Of a stretch of DNA of 64,000 nucleotides, positions 8,986 through 17,737 are shown piece after piece. The DNA is taken from the NCBI RefSeq assembly GCF_004341685.1, contig NZ_SMAA01000003.1, positions 124,001 through 188,000 of the forward strand. The letters run 5' to 3'. Position numbers and translations under genes: made by a program. The notes under the pieces are model-generated. The model had not been told where the DNA came from, did no database searches, and worked only from the letters and a program-made list of their open reading frames with translations. Source of the stretch: Pectinatus cerevisiiphilus. Lineage in GTDB: Bacteria; Bacillota; Negativicutes; Selenomonadales; Selenomonadaceae. Each line of letters opens with the position of its first letter. Within the stretch, counting starts at the first letter, position 1.

Positions 8986-9483
8986 ATGGCAATAACTACA
9001 GTAGAACCAACAACTGGTACAACCAATACTTCGGCAAGCTCGTCTTCAAGTGGTATTGATACACTGGCTAATGAAAATACTTTTATGCAGCTTTTGGTCG
9101 CGCAGATGAAAAATCAAGATCCGCTAAATCCACTTGACGGGACTGAATATGTATCACAGCTTTCTCAATTGACTTCAACAGAACAGATTTCTAAGATGGC
9201 AACAGCCATGAATACAATGTCCACTGTTGTTGATAATTTAAATACTTCTGTTCTAGTAGGACAACTTAGCTCAATGATTGGGCAGAATGTGACATGGACA
9301 ACTGATAAATCTGTTACTGATAGCAGTGGTGCTACAACTACACAAAAAGTGCAGCATACAGGAGTAGCACAGGGCGTTACAATTAGTGACGGAACACCAT
9401 CTTTAGTTGTAAAAGAAGGTACAGGAGTAACTACAGTCAATGTAAGTGACCTTACCCTGATAGGAAAAACAGGACTAGAGTAA
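8986..9483 (+). CDS. flgD: Hook assembly cap protein FlgD
   Basis: FlgD caps the growing hook and is required for its polymerisation. The 165-residue product has the conserved N-terminal FlgD block NTFMQLLVAQMKNQDPLNPL followed by TEYVSQLSQLTSTEQ and then a short variable C-terminal region (GQNVTWTT onward). The ATG at 8986 sits 9 nt after AAGGAG. It is shorter than enterobacterial FlgD and lacks the long Ig/tudor-like C-terminal part, as is common in Firmicutes. Confidence 0.95.
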   Translation: MAITTVEPTTGTTNTSASSSSSGIDTLANENTFMQLLVAQMKNQDPLNPLDGTEYVSQLSQLTSTEQISKMATAMNTMSTVVDNLNTSVLVGQLSSMIGQNVTWTTDKSVTDSSGATTTQKVQHTGVAQGVTISDGTPSLVVKEGTGVTTVNVSDLTLIGKTGLE

Positions 9484-9514
9484 GCATAATTTATACGGCA
9501 GGGAGTAGATATGC

Positions 9515-9898
9515 ATGACAACTAATTCGCAGATATATTTACAGCCACTTATGCCGGTTGGTAATCAAAATAATGTGTCAAAGCACGTGCCCGCTGCAAA
9601 AAATAACAGCCAAAGTTTTGCGGATGTACTAAAGCAAACGAGTCAGCCTATTGACTTTTCACAGCATGCTTTAAGCAGAATGAAAGAGCGGAATATAGTA
9701 TTAAACGATGCAGATATGCAGAAAATGAGTGACACGGTATATAAGATGGCACAAAAAGGCGCGAAGGAATCTCTTATTTATTTAAAAGGAACAGCTTTTG
9801 TTGTGAGTATAGCCAACAAAACTGTGATTACCGCTATGGATGGCGTGAGTACAAAGGACAATATATTTACAAACATTGATAGTGCAGCTATATTATAA
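9515..9898 (+). CDS. Flagellar operon protein (TIGR02530-type)
   Basis: This 127-residue protein matches the pattern of the small conserved protein found between flgD and flgE in Firmicutes fla operons: a disordered N-terminus, then FADVLKQ, IDFSQHALSRMKERNI, and a C-terminal SLIYLKGTAFVVSIANKTVITAMD. Its molecular job is not established; a link to hook assembly is inferred from position alone. The ATG at 9515 follows GGGAGTAG. Confidence 0.8.
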   Translation: MTTNSQIYLQPLMPVGNQNNVSKHVPAAKNNSQSFADVLKQTSQPIDFSQHALSRMKERNIVLNDADMQKMSDTVYKMAQKGAKESLIYLKGTAFVVSIANKTVITAMDGVSTKDNIFTNIDSAAIL

Positions 9899-9971
9899 GC
9901 TGGACCTTCGGGAAGCTTCGGCTGCTGAATGACAGAGGCAGCCAGCTGCACGCAAAGGAGTATGATTTATT

Positions 9972-12413
9972 ATGATGAGAGCATTATATACAGCCGTTTC
10001 TGGTCTGAAAAACCATCAGACTAGGATGGATTCAATCGGCAATAATATTGCGAATGTCAATACGACAGGTTATAAATCTAGCCGTGTAACATTTGCAGAC
10101 ACATTGAGCCAAACGTTATCGGGATCGTCTTCGCCCAACGGAAATGTCGGAGGAATCAATGCCCAGCAGATAGGCTTGGGCATGGCTGTCTCTTCGATAG
10201 ACACCAATTTTACACACGGCAGCGCATCTTCCACGGGTAATAATACTGACTTGGCAATAGACACTGATGCGGGGCTTTTTATTGTTAAAAATGGTGACCA
10301 GACCTATTATACGCGTAATGGAAATTTTACACTTGACAATGATGGCAATCTGGTCATGAATGGCAGTGGACTTCATGTTCAAGGATGGAATGGTGAAAAT
10401 GGTAGTGTAAATGCAAATGGCTTGCCTGAAAATATAAAGATAGACAAGGATTCTGCAATGAGTCCTAAAACAACAACAACGGCTACTTTTAGCGGTAATT
10501 TATCGGCAGATGATATTTCACAGGCAATAACTGCAATAAAGGTTAATTATGCTGACGGCACATCAGAAAGTGTAGATGGTTCTTATGCTTCTAAAAGTTT
10601 AACTAAGGCATCTTTAGTTGGTGCATCGGGGACAAAATACACTATACTAGATGCAAATGGTGGGAGTATTAATCCTGATGGCTATTATGTAGGAAACCTT
10701 ATAGATCAAACAGATAAATTAACGTCGATTACAGCAACTGGCGATCCTATAACAATTAATTTTGATACGTCGGGAGGAACGGGAAGTAAAGGAGGAACAA
10801 TTACAGGCTATCCTGATACTGTTTCTGACATTACAAGTGGAATTTATGAAAAAAATAAGGATGGAAAAATAGATTTAGGAACAATTACAGAAATAAAGCC
10901 GATTAATTCTACTGATTTTACAATTATCACAAATAAAGGAACCTTTACTATTACTGATCCACCATCAAGCGACACCTATAAAGTGGGAGATAACGTTTCA
11001 GTGCAGGCTAAAGTTACAGGTGGGAAAACTAATCCGGGGTCTGCGAGTATATTAACTTTTGTAAAAGAAGGAGGTAGTATAAATACTATAAATACTGCTG
11101 ATATTCCTTCTGCTCTTGGTTCGTCGTATAGATTCGGAGACGCTGCAATACAGTCGATTACAGCGACTGGCGAGCCTATAACAATTACTTATGCTGAATC
11201 GGGAACAGGAAGTAATGGAGCGACAATTACAGGCTATCCTACTACTGCTATTGAGACTAGTGGAACTTATGAAATAGGTAAGGATGTACCAATAGAATTA
11301 GGAACAATTAAAACCGGTGGTATAGAAAAGATTAGTGATACTGAATATCATATTACGACAGACAAAGGGACATATACTGTTACATATGATACACCCCCAA
11401 GTGACCCTTATGAAGAAGGCAATACCGTTTTGGTGCAGGCTGCAGTTAAAAGTGGTGCAACCAATGGGTCTGCAGCTACATTAACTTTTGCTGATGGAGT
11501 TAGTATAAATACTGGTGATATGCCCCCCTCTGATCTTAGTTCGTATGAATTAGGTGGTTCAGTCCCAGTAAAAATCGATGTAGCTGCAAGCGACCAACTT
11601 TCAGGAGGAATAAGCGTCGTTAATAGCTATAATGGTAAAGAAGTGCAAGGGCTTACTTTGACAATGAAGGATGGATCTGCGCAGACAGGTTTTGCAGATG
11701 ACACTTATAGTGAAGGGCAAGATGCGTATGCTGTGCATACTTCTACTGTTACTATCTATGATAATTTAGGTGCTTCCCATACAGTGCCTGTTTATATTCA
11801 AAAGAATGATGCTGATAAATGGGTAGTCAAGGTACAAGGTGGAACCTATGATGGCGCACAGGTCGCATCTTCAGAACAAGAATTGGAATTTGATGGAGCA
11901 AATGGTACTTTGATAAGTGGCGGATCAATGAATATCAATTTGTCGGTTCCTTATCCCAATGGAGCAATGTTAAATGAAAAAGTGGCTGCTGATTTTGGTC
12001 AGCTGACACAATACAGCGGTGGTAATACAGCTACTGCTAGTACTGATGGTTATGCTGCCGGGTTTTATAAGGATATGTCTATAGGGCAGGATGGTGTTAT
12101 AACACTCACTTATACAAACGGACAAAAGCAAGAAGGCGGTCAGCTGGCAATAGCCACCTTTAATAATGAGGCCGGACTGGAAAAAGCAGGCGGCAGTCTA
12201 TATTCTGCTTCGAATAACTCAGGAGAAGCAAAGGTAGGTACATTTGCTTCGCAGGGAGTATCCGTTACTCCCGGAGCTTTGGAAATGTCAAACGTTGATA
12301 TATCCAATGAATTCAGTGATATGATCGTCACCCAGCGTGGTTTTCAGGCTAATTCCAAGATAATAACAGTTGCCGATGAAATGTTGGAAACTTTGGTTAA
12401 TATGAAGAGATAA
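9972..12413 (+). CDS. flgE: Flagellar hook protein FlgE with internal tandem duplication
   Basis: FlgE polymerises into the hook. The N-terminus (MRALYTAVSGLKNHQTRMD, SIGNNIANVNTTGYK) and C-terminus (DISNEFSDMIVTQRGFQANS, EMLETLVNMKR) are canonical. At 813 residues the protein is far longer than many hook proteins. The extra length comes from the surface-exposed middle: two diverged copies of a unit of about 140 residues begin at residues 252 and 395 (DNA 10725 and 11154), each starting SITATG-D/E-PITI and continuing through T-I-TGYP, a TNKGTFTIT / TDKGTYTVT strand and a VSVQAKV / VLVQAAV strand. The ATG at 9972 has AAAGGAG upstream; ATG 9975 is possible. Confidence 0.96.
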   Translation: MMRALYTAVSGLKNHQTRMDSIGNNIANVNTTGYKSSRVTFADTLSQTLSGSSSPNGNVGGINAQQIGLGMAVSSIDTNFTHGSASSTGNNTDLAIDTDAGLFIVKNGDQTYYTRNGNFTLDNDGNLVMNGSGLHVQGWNGENGSVNANGLPENIKIDKDSAMSPKTTTTATFSGNLSADDISQAITAIKVNYADGTSESVDGSYASKSLTKASLVGASGTKYTILDANGGSINPDGYYVGNLIDQTDKLTSITATGDPITINFDTSGGTGSKGGTITGYPDTVSDITSGIYEKNKDGKIDLGTITEIKPINSTDFTIITNKGTFTITDPPSSDTYKVGDNVSVQAKVTGGKTNPGSASILTFVKEGGSINTINTADIPSALGSSYRFGDAAIQSITATGEPITITYAESGTGSNGATITGYPTTAIETSGTYEIGKDVPIELGTIKTGGIEKISDTEYHITTDKGTYTVTYDTPPSDPYEEGNTVLVQAAVKSGATNGSAATLTFADGVSINTGDMPPSDLSSYELGGSVPVKIDVAASDQLSGGISVVNSYNGKEVQGLTLTMKDGSAQTGFADDTYSEGQDAYAVHTSTVTIYDNLGASHTVPVYIQKNDADKWVVKVQGGTYDGAQVASSEQELEFDGANGTLISGGSMNINLSVPYPNGAMLNEKVAADFGQLTQYSGGNTATASTDGYAAGFYKDMSIGQDGVITLTYTNGQKQEGGQLAIATFNNEAGLEKAGGSLYSASNNSGEAKVGTFASQGVSVTPGALEMSNVDISNEFSDMIVTQRGFQANSKIITVADEMLETLVNMKR
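10725..11570 (+). repeat. Diverged tandem repeat inside flgE (two units of about 143 codons)
   Basis: Unit A spans about 10725-11153 and unit B about 11154-11570. The first nucleotides of the two are nearly identical (tcgattacag-c/g-aactggcga, then cctataacaatta), while the rest is diverged but still alignable at the protein level. A weaker, partial third resemblance (a SINPDGYYVG segment) precedes unit A. The reading frame is kept throughout. This is a coding duplication in the variable hook domain, not a mobile element. Confidence 0.85.
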
Positions 12414-12422
12414 ATTTATTGG

Positions 12423-12457
12423 GCAAAGACGAGGAGAATTTTCTCCTTGCCTTTTGC
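12423..12457 (+). other. Terminator-like hairpin between flgE and flbD
   Basis: Arms AGGAGAA (12432-12438) and TTCTCCT (12441-12447) pair perfectly around two bases, and flanking GCAAAG (12423-12428) and CTTTTGC (12451-12457) extend the stem with mismatches. It lies right after the flgE stop. The sequence that follows is only moderately T-rich, so termination would be partial at most. It could set the ratio of hook transcript to downstream genes or stabilise the flgE message. Confidence 0.45.
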
Positions 12458-12518
12458 TCTTGCATGTTTTAAGTATGTTATCGTTGCTGTGAAAAATTTT
12501 AGAAACTTGGAGAATGAT

Positions 12519-12719
12519 ATGATAAAACTTACGAAATTCAATTCAGAGTCAAACAAAAAGGGAGAATTTATTCTCAATGCTGAAATAATAGAAACGATAG
12601 AGCAGACACCAGATACCGTTATTACTTTATTAAATGGTAAAAAATTGATCGTAGATGAAAAAATGGATGAAGTTGTGCGCAGGGTAATGACTTATCGGCG
12701 CGCCTTACATAAATATTGA
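12519..12719 (+). CDS. flbD: Flagellar FlbD family protein
   Basis: A 66-residue protein with the short FlbD pattern: MIKLTKFN at the start, EFILNAEIIETIEQTPDTVI, then LLNGKKLIVDE and VVRRVMTYRR. The ATG at 12519 follows TTGGAGA; a longer frame starting at 12447 would overlap the hairpin after flgE and adds no family sequence. In Bacillus the equivalent (SwrD/YlzI) increases stator torque; that role here is inference. It lies between flgE and fliL as expected. Confidence 0.88.
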   Translation: MIKLTKFNSESNKKGEFILNAEIIETIEQTPDTVITLLNGKKLIVDEKMDEVVRRVMTYRRALHKY

Positions 12720-12808
12720 TATGGGAAAATAATAACGATATTTTATTGTAATTGATGGAATGTCGTATCGACATAGATTGGACTACATACAAGGAAGGTG
12801 TGGGGAAA

Positions 12809-13312
12809 ATGGCGGAAGAGGAAGTTACTAATAGTGAAAATGGCGGTACTAAGAAGAAAAAGTCTGTGCTGCTTATTATTGTACTTATTTTAGTGGGTCT
12901 AGTATTAGCTGGAGGGATATCATATTTTGTGACAACAAAAGTAGTTAGTAAGTCTAACGTTAGCGCCCCAGTAAAAAGGGAACCGGGCGTTTTTGTAAAG
13001 ATAGGGGATCCGAAGGATGGTACAATAATCGTTAATGTCGGTGGGGTAAAGTCAGGAAGATATTTGAAGGTAGGCGTTGTTTTGGAAATGAACCCTGCTG
13101 ATGAAGTTAACTTCAAAGACCAAAAAATTACTGATGCCGCACAAGCGAAAGTCCTTGATGCTGTAATGAGTACTTTTCGTAAACAGAATATGGATCAGCT
13201 TGAAGCCGCCAATGAAGACAAATTGAAAGATGCCATAAAGAGTGAAGTTAATGCTGCTATTGGCGATGGCAGTGTCTACGAGGTCTATATAACCAGTTTT
13301 GTCCTGCAATGA
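12809..13312 (+). CDS. fliL: Flagellar basal body-associated protein FliL
   Basis: FliL is a single-pass membrane protein near the stator. The product (167 residues from ATG 12809, behind GAAGGTGTGGGG) has a short charged N-terminus, a membrane segment near residues 20-42 preceded by KKKK, and a periplasmic domain with RYLKVGVVLEM and a C-terminal GSVYEVYITSFVLQ typical of FliL. A longer frame from 12752 has no good ribosome site. Confidence 0.93.
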   Translation: MAEEEVTNSENGGTKKKKSVLLIIVLILVGLVLAGGISYFVTTKVVSKSNVSAPVKREPGVFVKIGDPKDGTIIVNVGGVKSGRYLKVGVVLEMNPADEVNFKDQKITDAAQAKVLDAVMSTFRKQNMDQLEAANEDKLKDAIKSEVNAAIGDGSVYEVYITSFVLQ

Positions 13313-13392
13313 ATGTGAGAGATTACTGTAGAAGCTCCTAGAAAAGCATATGAAGCGTCTGCTACTATAAATCAGCGAAAGGAGGATAAAGA

Positions 13393-14406
13393 TTGGCAGG
13401 AGATATTTTATCACAATCTGAAATTGATAAATTATTGTCAGCAATCTCAACTGGTGTTGTTTCTGCTGATGAAGTAAGAGTTGAAGAACAAAAGAAAATC
13501 AAGGTATATGATTTTAAACGCCCTGATAAATTTTCTAAAGACCAAATTAGAACATTGTTCATGCTTCATGAAAATTTTGCCCGTATTTTAAACACCTATT
13601 TATCTACACATCTTCGTGTATTAGTGAAGGTAGAAGTAGTTTCTGTTGATCAGCTTACATATGAAGAATTTATTCGTTCATTGCCTAATCCCAGTGTTAT
13701 CAGCATTTTATCTCTTTCTTCTTTGAAGGGAAATATAATTTTTGAGATGGATACAAATGTAGTATTTTCCATCATTGACCGTCTTTTTGGTGGTATGGGC
13801 GATGAAAGTAAGATGAAAGCAAGAACCTTGACTGATATTGAAGAAACGGTCATCAAAAATATGATGAGCAAAATGATGGAAGGTTTGCAGGAAGCATGGC
13901 ATAATGTGCAGGATTTTAAATTAAATATTGAGAGTATGGAATCGAATCCTCAATTTACACAGATTGTTCCTTCCGGTGATATGGTTGTCATCATTACTCT
14001 TCAACTTAAGGTTGGCAGTGTTGAGGGACTTATAAATATTTGTATACCGTATATTGTAATAGAACCTATTGTTCCTAAATTAACGACTACTTTTTGGGTT
14101 TCCGCATCATCGACCCGTAAGGAACATCCAGAAGAGGTCGATCAACTAAAAAAGAAGCTGCGTAAGGCTATTATCCCTGTTAGTGTTGAACTGGGGAGAG
14201 TAAGTCTTACAATAAGTGAATTTCTGACTTTAGGTATGGGGGATACACTGCGGCTTAACACAAAGGCGGATGATGAACTCGTTTGTATAGTCGGCGAAAG
14301 GCCAAAATTTTATTGCCGTCCTGGCATTATAGGAAAAAGATCAGCAGTACAAATAACAAAAGTAATAGAATCAGACGATGAAGAGGGGGAAAAAAGGGAT
14401 GGCTGA
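13393..14406 (+). CDS. fliM: Flagellar motor switch protein FliM
   Basis: FliM is the middle C-ring subunit and a target of CheY-P. The start is TTG at 13393, 7 nt after AAAGGAGG. The N-terminal CheY-binding peptide (DILSQSEIDKLLSAI) is intact, followed by the CheC-like middle domain (about residues 45-230) and a C-terminal SpoA/FliN-like domain (VSVELGRVSLTISEFLTLGMGDTL). At 337 residues it has the standard length. Its 3' end overlaps the start of fliY by 8 nt. Confidence 0.96.
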   Translation: MAGDILSQSEIDKLLSAISTGVVSADEVRVEEQKKIKVYDFKRPDKFSKDQIRTLFMLHENFARILNTYLSTHLRVLVKVEVVSVDQLTYEEFIRSLPNPSVISILSLSSLKGNIIFEMDTNVVFSIIDRLFGGMGDESKMKARTLTDIEETVIKNMMSKMMEGLQEAWHNVQDFKLNIESMESNPQFTQIVPSGDMVVIITLQLKVGSVEGLINICIPYIVIEPIVPKLTTTFWVSASSTRKEHPEEVDQLKKKLRKAIIPVSVELGRVSLTISEFLTLGMGDTLRLNTKADDELVCIVGERPKFYCRPGIIGKRSAVQITKVIESDDEEGEKRDG

Positions 14407-15646
14407 TGGAATGCTTTCGCAAGAGGAAATCGATGCCTTGACCAAAGGGATTGTTCCAGATGCACCAGAGAAAAATACTCCGGCTGTAGAAACACAACCG
14501 TCGAATTCATCTGCGGATGAATCGCAAAATAATACGGCCCTCACTGATATTGAAAAAGATACGTTGGGTGAAATTGGTAATATATCAATGGGAAGCGCAG
14601 CAACCACGCTGTCAATGCTTTTAGGACATAAGGTTTCGATAACGACACCGAGTGTCAGCATTGAAACAATGGCTGATATAAAAGCACATTATCCTATGCC
14701 TTATCTTATAGTTGGGGTCAACTATACTACAGGGATAACTGGTAATAATATTTTAGCTATTCAAGCAGGTGATGCTGCTGTTATTGCAGATTTGATGATG
14801 GGGGGGGACGGTACTAATGTCACTGATGAACTTGATGAAATAAGACAAAGTGCTGTAAGTGAAGCCATGAACCAAATGATGGGTTCAGTGTCTACATCTT
14901 TATCACAGATTTTCAATAAAAAAATAGATATATCACCACCGCAAGTGCATATGGTGAATATGGCAGTTGCTGATGAGGTCAGTGATTTTTTTGCACAGAC
15001 TGATCCCATTATAAAGATTTCTTTCAAAATGGAAGTTGAGGGAATTATTGATAGTGAGATAATGCAAATATTGCCTGTTGAGGTATCAAAAGAATTGGTT
15101 AAAAATCTTACAGAAGCAGCAAGTAATATGGGAAGTAAGGAACCTGCCGCTGAGGCTCCTGCTACACCACCGCCTGCGGCACCTACGCCAGAACCAGCAC
15201 CGGCCGCTGCCCAAAGTACTGTTGCTTCGCCACCGCCTATCCAGCCTGCCGGTGTACAGGAACCACAGCAGCAAGCAGCATCTCAGGTACATATGACAAC
15301 ATCCAGGTCACAAAATATTGCTTCTAATGTAGCAGTACAACCAGCCCAATTTACGCCGCTTACTGTTGGACCGGTACCGGTAAATAACGCTAATATAGGC
15401 TTGATTTTAGATGTTCCGCTCAATATTACCGTAGAACTTGGTTCTACTAAGAAAAGTATCAGGGATATTTTGGAGTTGTCCAGTGGGTCTGTAATTGAAC
15501 TGGATAAGCTGGCTGGGGAACCTGTCGATGTGTTGGTAAATGGAAAACTTCTTGCAAAAGGAGAAGTCGTTGTTATTGATGAAAACTTCGGTGTCCGTAT
15601 AACTGATATAGCCAGTCCCATGGAACGGGCCAAAAATTTATCGTAA
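14399..15646 (+). CDS. fliY: Flagellar motor switch phosphatase FliY
   Basis: FliY combines a CheC-type CheY-P phosphatase with a FliN C-ring domain, as in Bacillus. The N-terminus carries its own CheY-binding-like peptide (GMLSQEEIDALTKGI). Two phosphatase helices follow (IEKDTLGEIGNISMGSAA and IRQSAVSEAMNQMMGS) with the acidic and Asn residues typical of active sites. After a Pro/Ala/Gln-rich linker at about residues 240-310 comes the SpoA/FliN domain (LDVPLNITVELGSTKKSIRD, LLAKGEVVVIDENFGVRITD). The start ATG 14399 is preferred; an in-frame ATG at 14378 is possible. Confidence 0.95.
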   Translation: MADGMLSQEEIDALTKGIVPDAPEKNTPAVETQPSNSSADESQNNTALTDIEKDTLGEIGNISMGSAATTLSMLLGHKVSITTPSVSIETMADIKAHYPMPYLIVGVNYTTGITGNNILAIQAGDAAVIADLMMGGDGTNVTDELDEIRQSAVSEAMNQMMGSVSTSLSQIFNKKIDISPPQVHMVNMAVADEVSDFFAQTDPIIKISFKMEVEGIIDSEIMQILPVEVSKELVKNLTEAASNMGSKEPAAEAPATPPPAAPTPEPAPAAAQSTVASPPPIQPAGVQEPQQQAASQVHMTTSRSQNIASNVAVQPAQFTPLTVGPVPVNNANIGLILDVPLNITVELGSTKKSIRDILELSSGSVIELDKLAGEPVDVLVNGKLLAKGEVVVIDENFGVRITDIASPMERAKNLS

Positions 15647-15705
15647 AAGTATTTATGTTTGTAAATTATATATTAATAATGCTTAATCGTGGAGGAGAAT
15701 ATAAT

Positions 15706-16068
15706 ATGGCTACAAAAGTTTTAGTAGTGGATGACGCAGCTTTTATGCGAATGATGGTAAAGGATATTTTGTCTAAGAATGGCTATGAGATAGTAGGCGA
15801 GGCTGAAAATGGTGCTGTTGCACTGGCAAAATACCAAGAACTTAAACCTGATTTAGTGACAATGGATATTACCATGCCGGAAATGGACGGCATTACAGCC
15901 GTCAAGGAAATTAAAAAAGCTGATCCGAATGCAAAAGTGATCATGTGTAGCGCTATGGGACAGCAGGCAATGGTTATTGAAGCAATTCAGGCCGGTGCTC
16001 GTGATTTTATAGTAAAACCATTCCAGCCTGAAAGAGTTTTGGAAGCTGTTCGTAAAGCTGTAGGCTGA
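15706..16068 (+). CDS. cheY: Chemotaxis response regulator CheY
   Basis: A 120-residue stand-alone receiver domain. It shows the acidic pair (VVDDAAFMR), the phosphoacceptor Asp in VTMDITMPEMDG, the conserved Ser in IMCSAMG and the Lys in FIVKPFQ, so all phosphorylation residues are present. The ATG at 15706 follows GGAGGAG; the open frame extends further upstream to 15655 but without family sequence. CheY-P binds FliM and FliY, both encoded just before it. The stop overlaps the fliO start (ATGA-type overlap). Confidence 0.96.
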   Translation: MATKVLVVDDAAFMRMMVKDILSKNGYEIVGEAENGAVALAKYQELKPDLVTMDITMPEMDGITAVKEIKKADPNAKVIMCSAMGQQAMVIEAIQAGARDFIVKPFQPERVLEAVRKAVG

Positions 16069-16619
16069 TGAAAAAATATAAATTTGTTATATTTTCTGCG
16101 GCTGTATTTTTGTTTTGTTGGTTTGTACCAGTTATTTCCGTTTTAGCCGCCGGTGATTCTTCATCAGGCGGCTATTTATCTCAATATCAAAATGTTGATC
16201 CGCATCCGACAAGTGCATCATGGATATCTACTTTTGGTTATTTGCTCAGCCTAGTGGTGATTTTTGTCTTTGTGGTGGGACTGGCGTATTATGTTTCCCA
16301 TTATCTAGGCGGCCGTTTTGGTAAACAATTTAAGGAAAACAGCGGTGGAGCGCTGCTCCTGAATTTATCCTTAGGGCCAAATAAATCCATATGCGTTGTA
16401 GAGATTGCAGGACATATTATGATTTTAGGGGTAACAGACCATAATATAACACTTTTACAGGAAATTACCGATATGCAGGAAATAGAGAAACTTCATTTAT
16501 CCAATTCCACTGAACCAGTCGAGACAAATGTGTTAGACCTTTTCGGCCAACAATTTAATTCGCTGGATAAAATCTCAAAGAGAATACCGGAATTTTTTAA
16601 GAATAAATATCATAAATAA
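16068..16619 (+). CDS. fliO: Flagellar biosynthetic protein FliO
   Basis: FliO helps assemble the FliPQR export gate. The 183-residue product has an N-terminal signal-like hydrophobic segment (residues 4-27, ending SVLAA), a second membrane segment near residues 60-84 (TFGYLLSLVVIFVFVVGLAYY), and a cytoplasmic FliO domain with SLGPNKSICVVEIAGHIMI and ILGVTDHNITLL. It overlaps cheY by one base and precedes fliP, the standard order. Confidence 0.9.
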   Translation: MKKYKFVIFSAAVFLFCWFVPVISVLAAGDSSSGGYLSQYQNVDPHPTSASWISTFGYLLSLVVIFVFVVGLAYYVSHYLGGRFGKQFKENSGGALLLNLSLGPNKSICVVEIAGHIMILGVTDHNITLLQEITDMQEIEKLHLSNSTEPVETNVLDLFGQQFNSLDKISKRIPEFFKNKYHK

Positions 16620-16636
16620 AGAAAGGTTTTCACGCT

Positions 16637-17389
16637 TTGAAAGAATACCTTAAAATATTAATATTATCAGCAGTCTTTATATTTATTCCATCACATTTAC
16701 TGGCGGCACCACTGCCCTCGGCAAATATCAATATAGGGCTGGGTACGTCAAACAATCCGCAGGACTTGGCTGCGACGTTGCAGATAATGGCATTACTTAC
16801 TATATTATCGCTTGCTCCGGCAATATTGATAATGACTACTGCCTTTATAAGGATTGTTGTCGTATTGTCTTTTTTGCGCAATGCCCTTTCAATTCAGAAT
16901 GCACCACCGAGTCAGGTGATCATTGCCTTAGCATTATTTTTGACATTTTATATCATGGCACCGTATTGGGGTGAGGCTAATCAAAATGGCCTGCAGCCTT
17001 ACCTGAATGGGGAGATATCACAGACTGAGGCAGTAAATAATGTGGCGGCACCTTTACGGGAATTTATGTTTAAGCAGACGCGGGAAGCAGATATAGCTTT
17101 ATTTGTGAATCTGTCCCAGGCAGAACGTCCCGAAACACAGGAAGATGTTTCTACTTTTACGCTGATACCTGCATTTATCATCAGCGAATTAAAGACAGCT
17201 TTCCAATTAGGTTTTATGATATATATTCCTTTTATAGTCATTGATATGATTGTGGCAAGTACTTTAATGTCAATGGGGATGATGATGCTGCCACCAACAA
17301 TGATTTCGTTACCGTTTAAAGTATTGCTGTTTGTTATGGTTGACGGGTGGCATCTTTTGATAAATTCACTTATTGTCAGTTTTAAGTAG
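16637..17389 (+). CDS. fliP: Flagellar export gate protein FliP
   Basis: FliP is the core subunit of the export gate. The start is TTG at 16637 after GAAAGG. The 250-residue product has a signal peptide (residues 1-24), then TAFIRIVVVLSFLRNAL, QVIIALALFLTFYIMAP and the C-terminal FQLGFMIYIPFIVIDMIVAS and MMMLPPTMISLPFKVLLF blocks that are strongly conserved. Length and motif order are fully typical. Confidence 0.97.
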   Translation: MKEYLKILILSAVFIFIPSHLLAAPLPSANINIGLGTSNNPQDLAATLQIMALLTILSLAPAILIMTTAFIRIVVVLSFLRNALSIQNAPPSQVIIALALFLTFYIMAPYWGEANQNGLQPYLNGEISQTEAVNNVAAPLREFMFKQTREADIALFVNLSQAERPETQEDVSTFTLIPAFIISELKTAFQLGFMIYIPFIVIDMIVASTLMSMGMMMLPPTMISLPFKVLLFVMVDGWHLLINSLIVSFK

Positions 17390-17400
17390 AGGTGGAGTAA

Positions 17401-17670
17401 ATGTCTGGAGATACAATAATAAATTTAAGCCAAAATGCACTGCTTATGGTTTTAGTGATTTCGGCACCTATGCTCGGCTTAGGGCTGGCTATAGGATTGC
17501 TGGTAAGCGTCTTTCAAGCTACTACATCCATTCAGGAACAGACGTTGGCCTTTATTCCTAAGATAGTAGCTGTCTTTGTCGCAATACTTATTTTCGGACC
17601 TTGGATGCTGACGATGATGGTTGATTATATGGCAAGAATTTTTATTGATTTGCCACGCTATATCGGTTAG
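17401..17670 (+). CDS. fliQ: Flagellar export gate protein FliQ
   Basis: An 89-residue protein with two long hydrophobic helices forming the outer part of the FliPQR gate. Conserved blocks are SAPMLGLGLAIGLLVSVFQA, TTSIQEQTLAFIPKI and FGPWMLTMM. The ATG at 17401 follows GAGGTGGAG. It lies 11 nt after fliP and before fliR. Confidence 0.97.
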   Translation: MSGDTIINLSQNALLMVLVISAPMLGLGLAIGLLVSVFQATTSIQEQTLAFIPKIVAVFVAILIFGPWMLTMMVDYMARIFIDLPRYIG

Positions 17671-17698
17671 CTCTGATTCGTTTGGGAAAGGAAAAGCT

Positions 17699-17737
17699 GT
17701 GATAAGTAGCAGTAGCTTTAGCTTTGGATTTATTTGA
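17699..17737 (+). other. Possible short upstream ORF ahead of fliR
   Basis: GTG at 17699 lies 5 nt after AAAGGAA and opens a 12-codon frame ending TGA at 17735-17737. One base later an ATG (17739) lies in the fliR frame. The fliR start itself has no ribosome site, so this minigene could deliver ribosomes to fliR by termination and restart. This is inference from spacing only. Confidence 0.35.

Noticed and set aside
10725-11570. Transposon or phage insertion in flgE
   Set aside because: The extra sequence is in frame, has the same base composition as the rest of the gene and is an internal duplication, with no transposase or terminal repeats.
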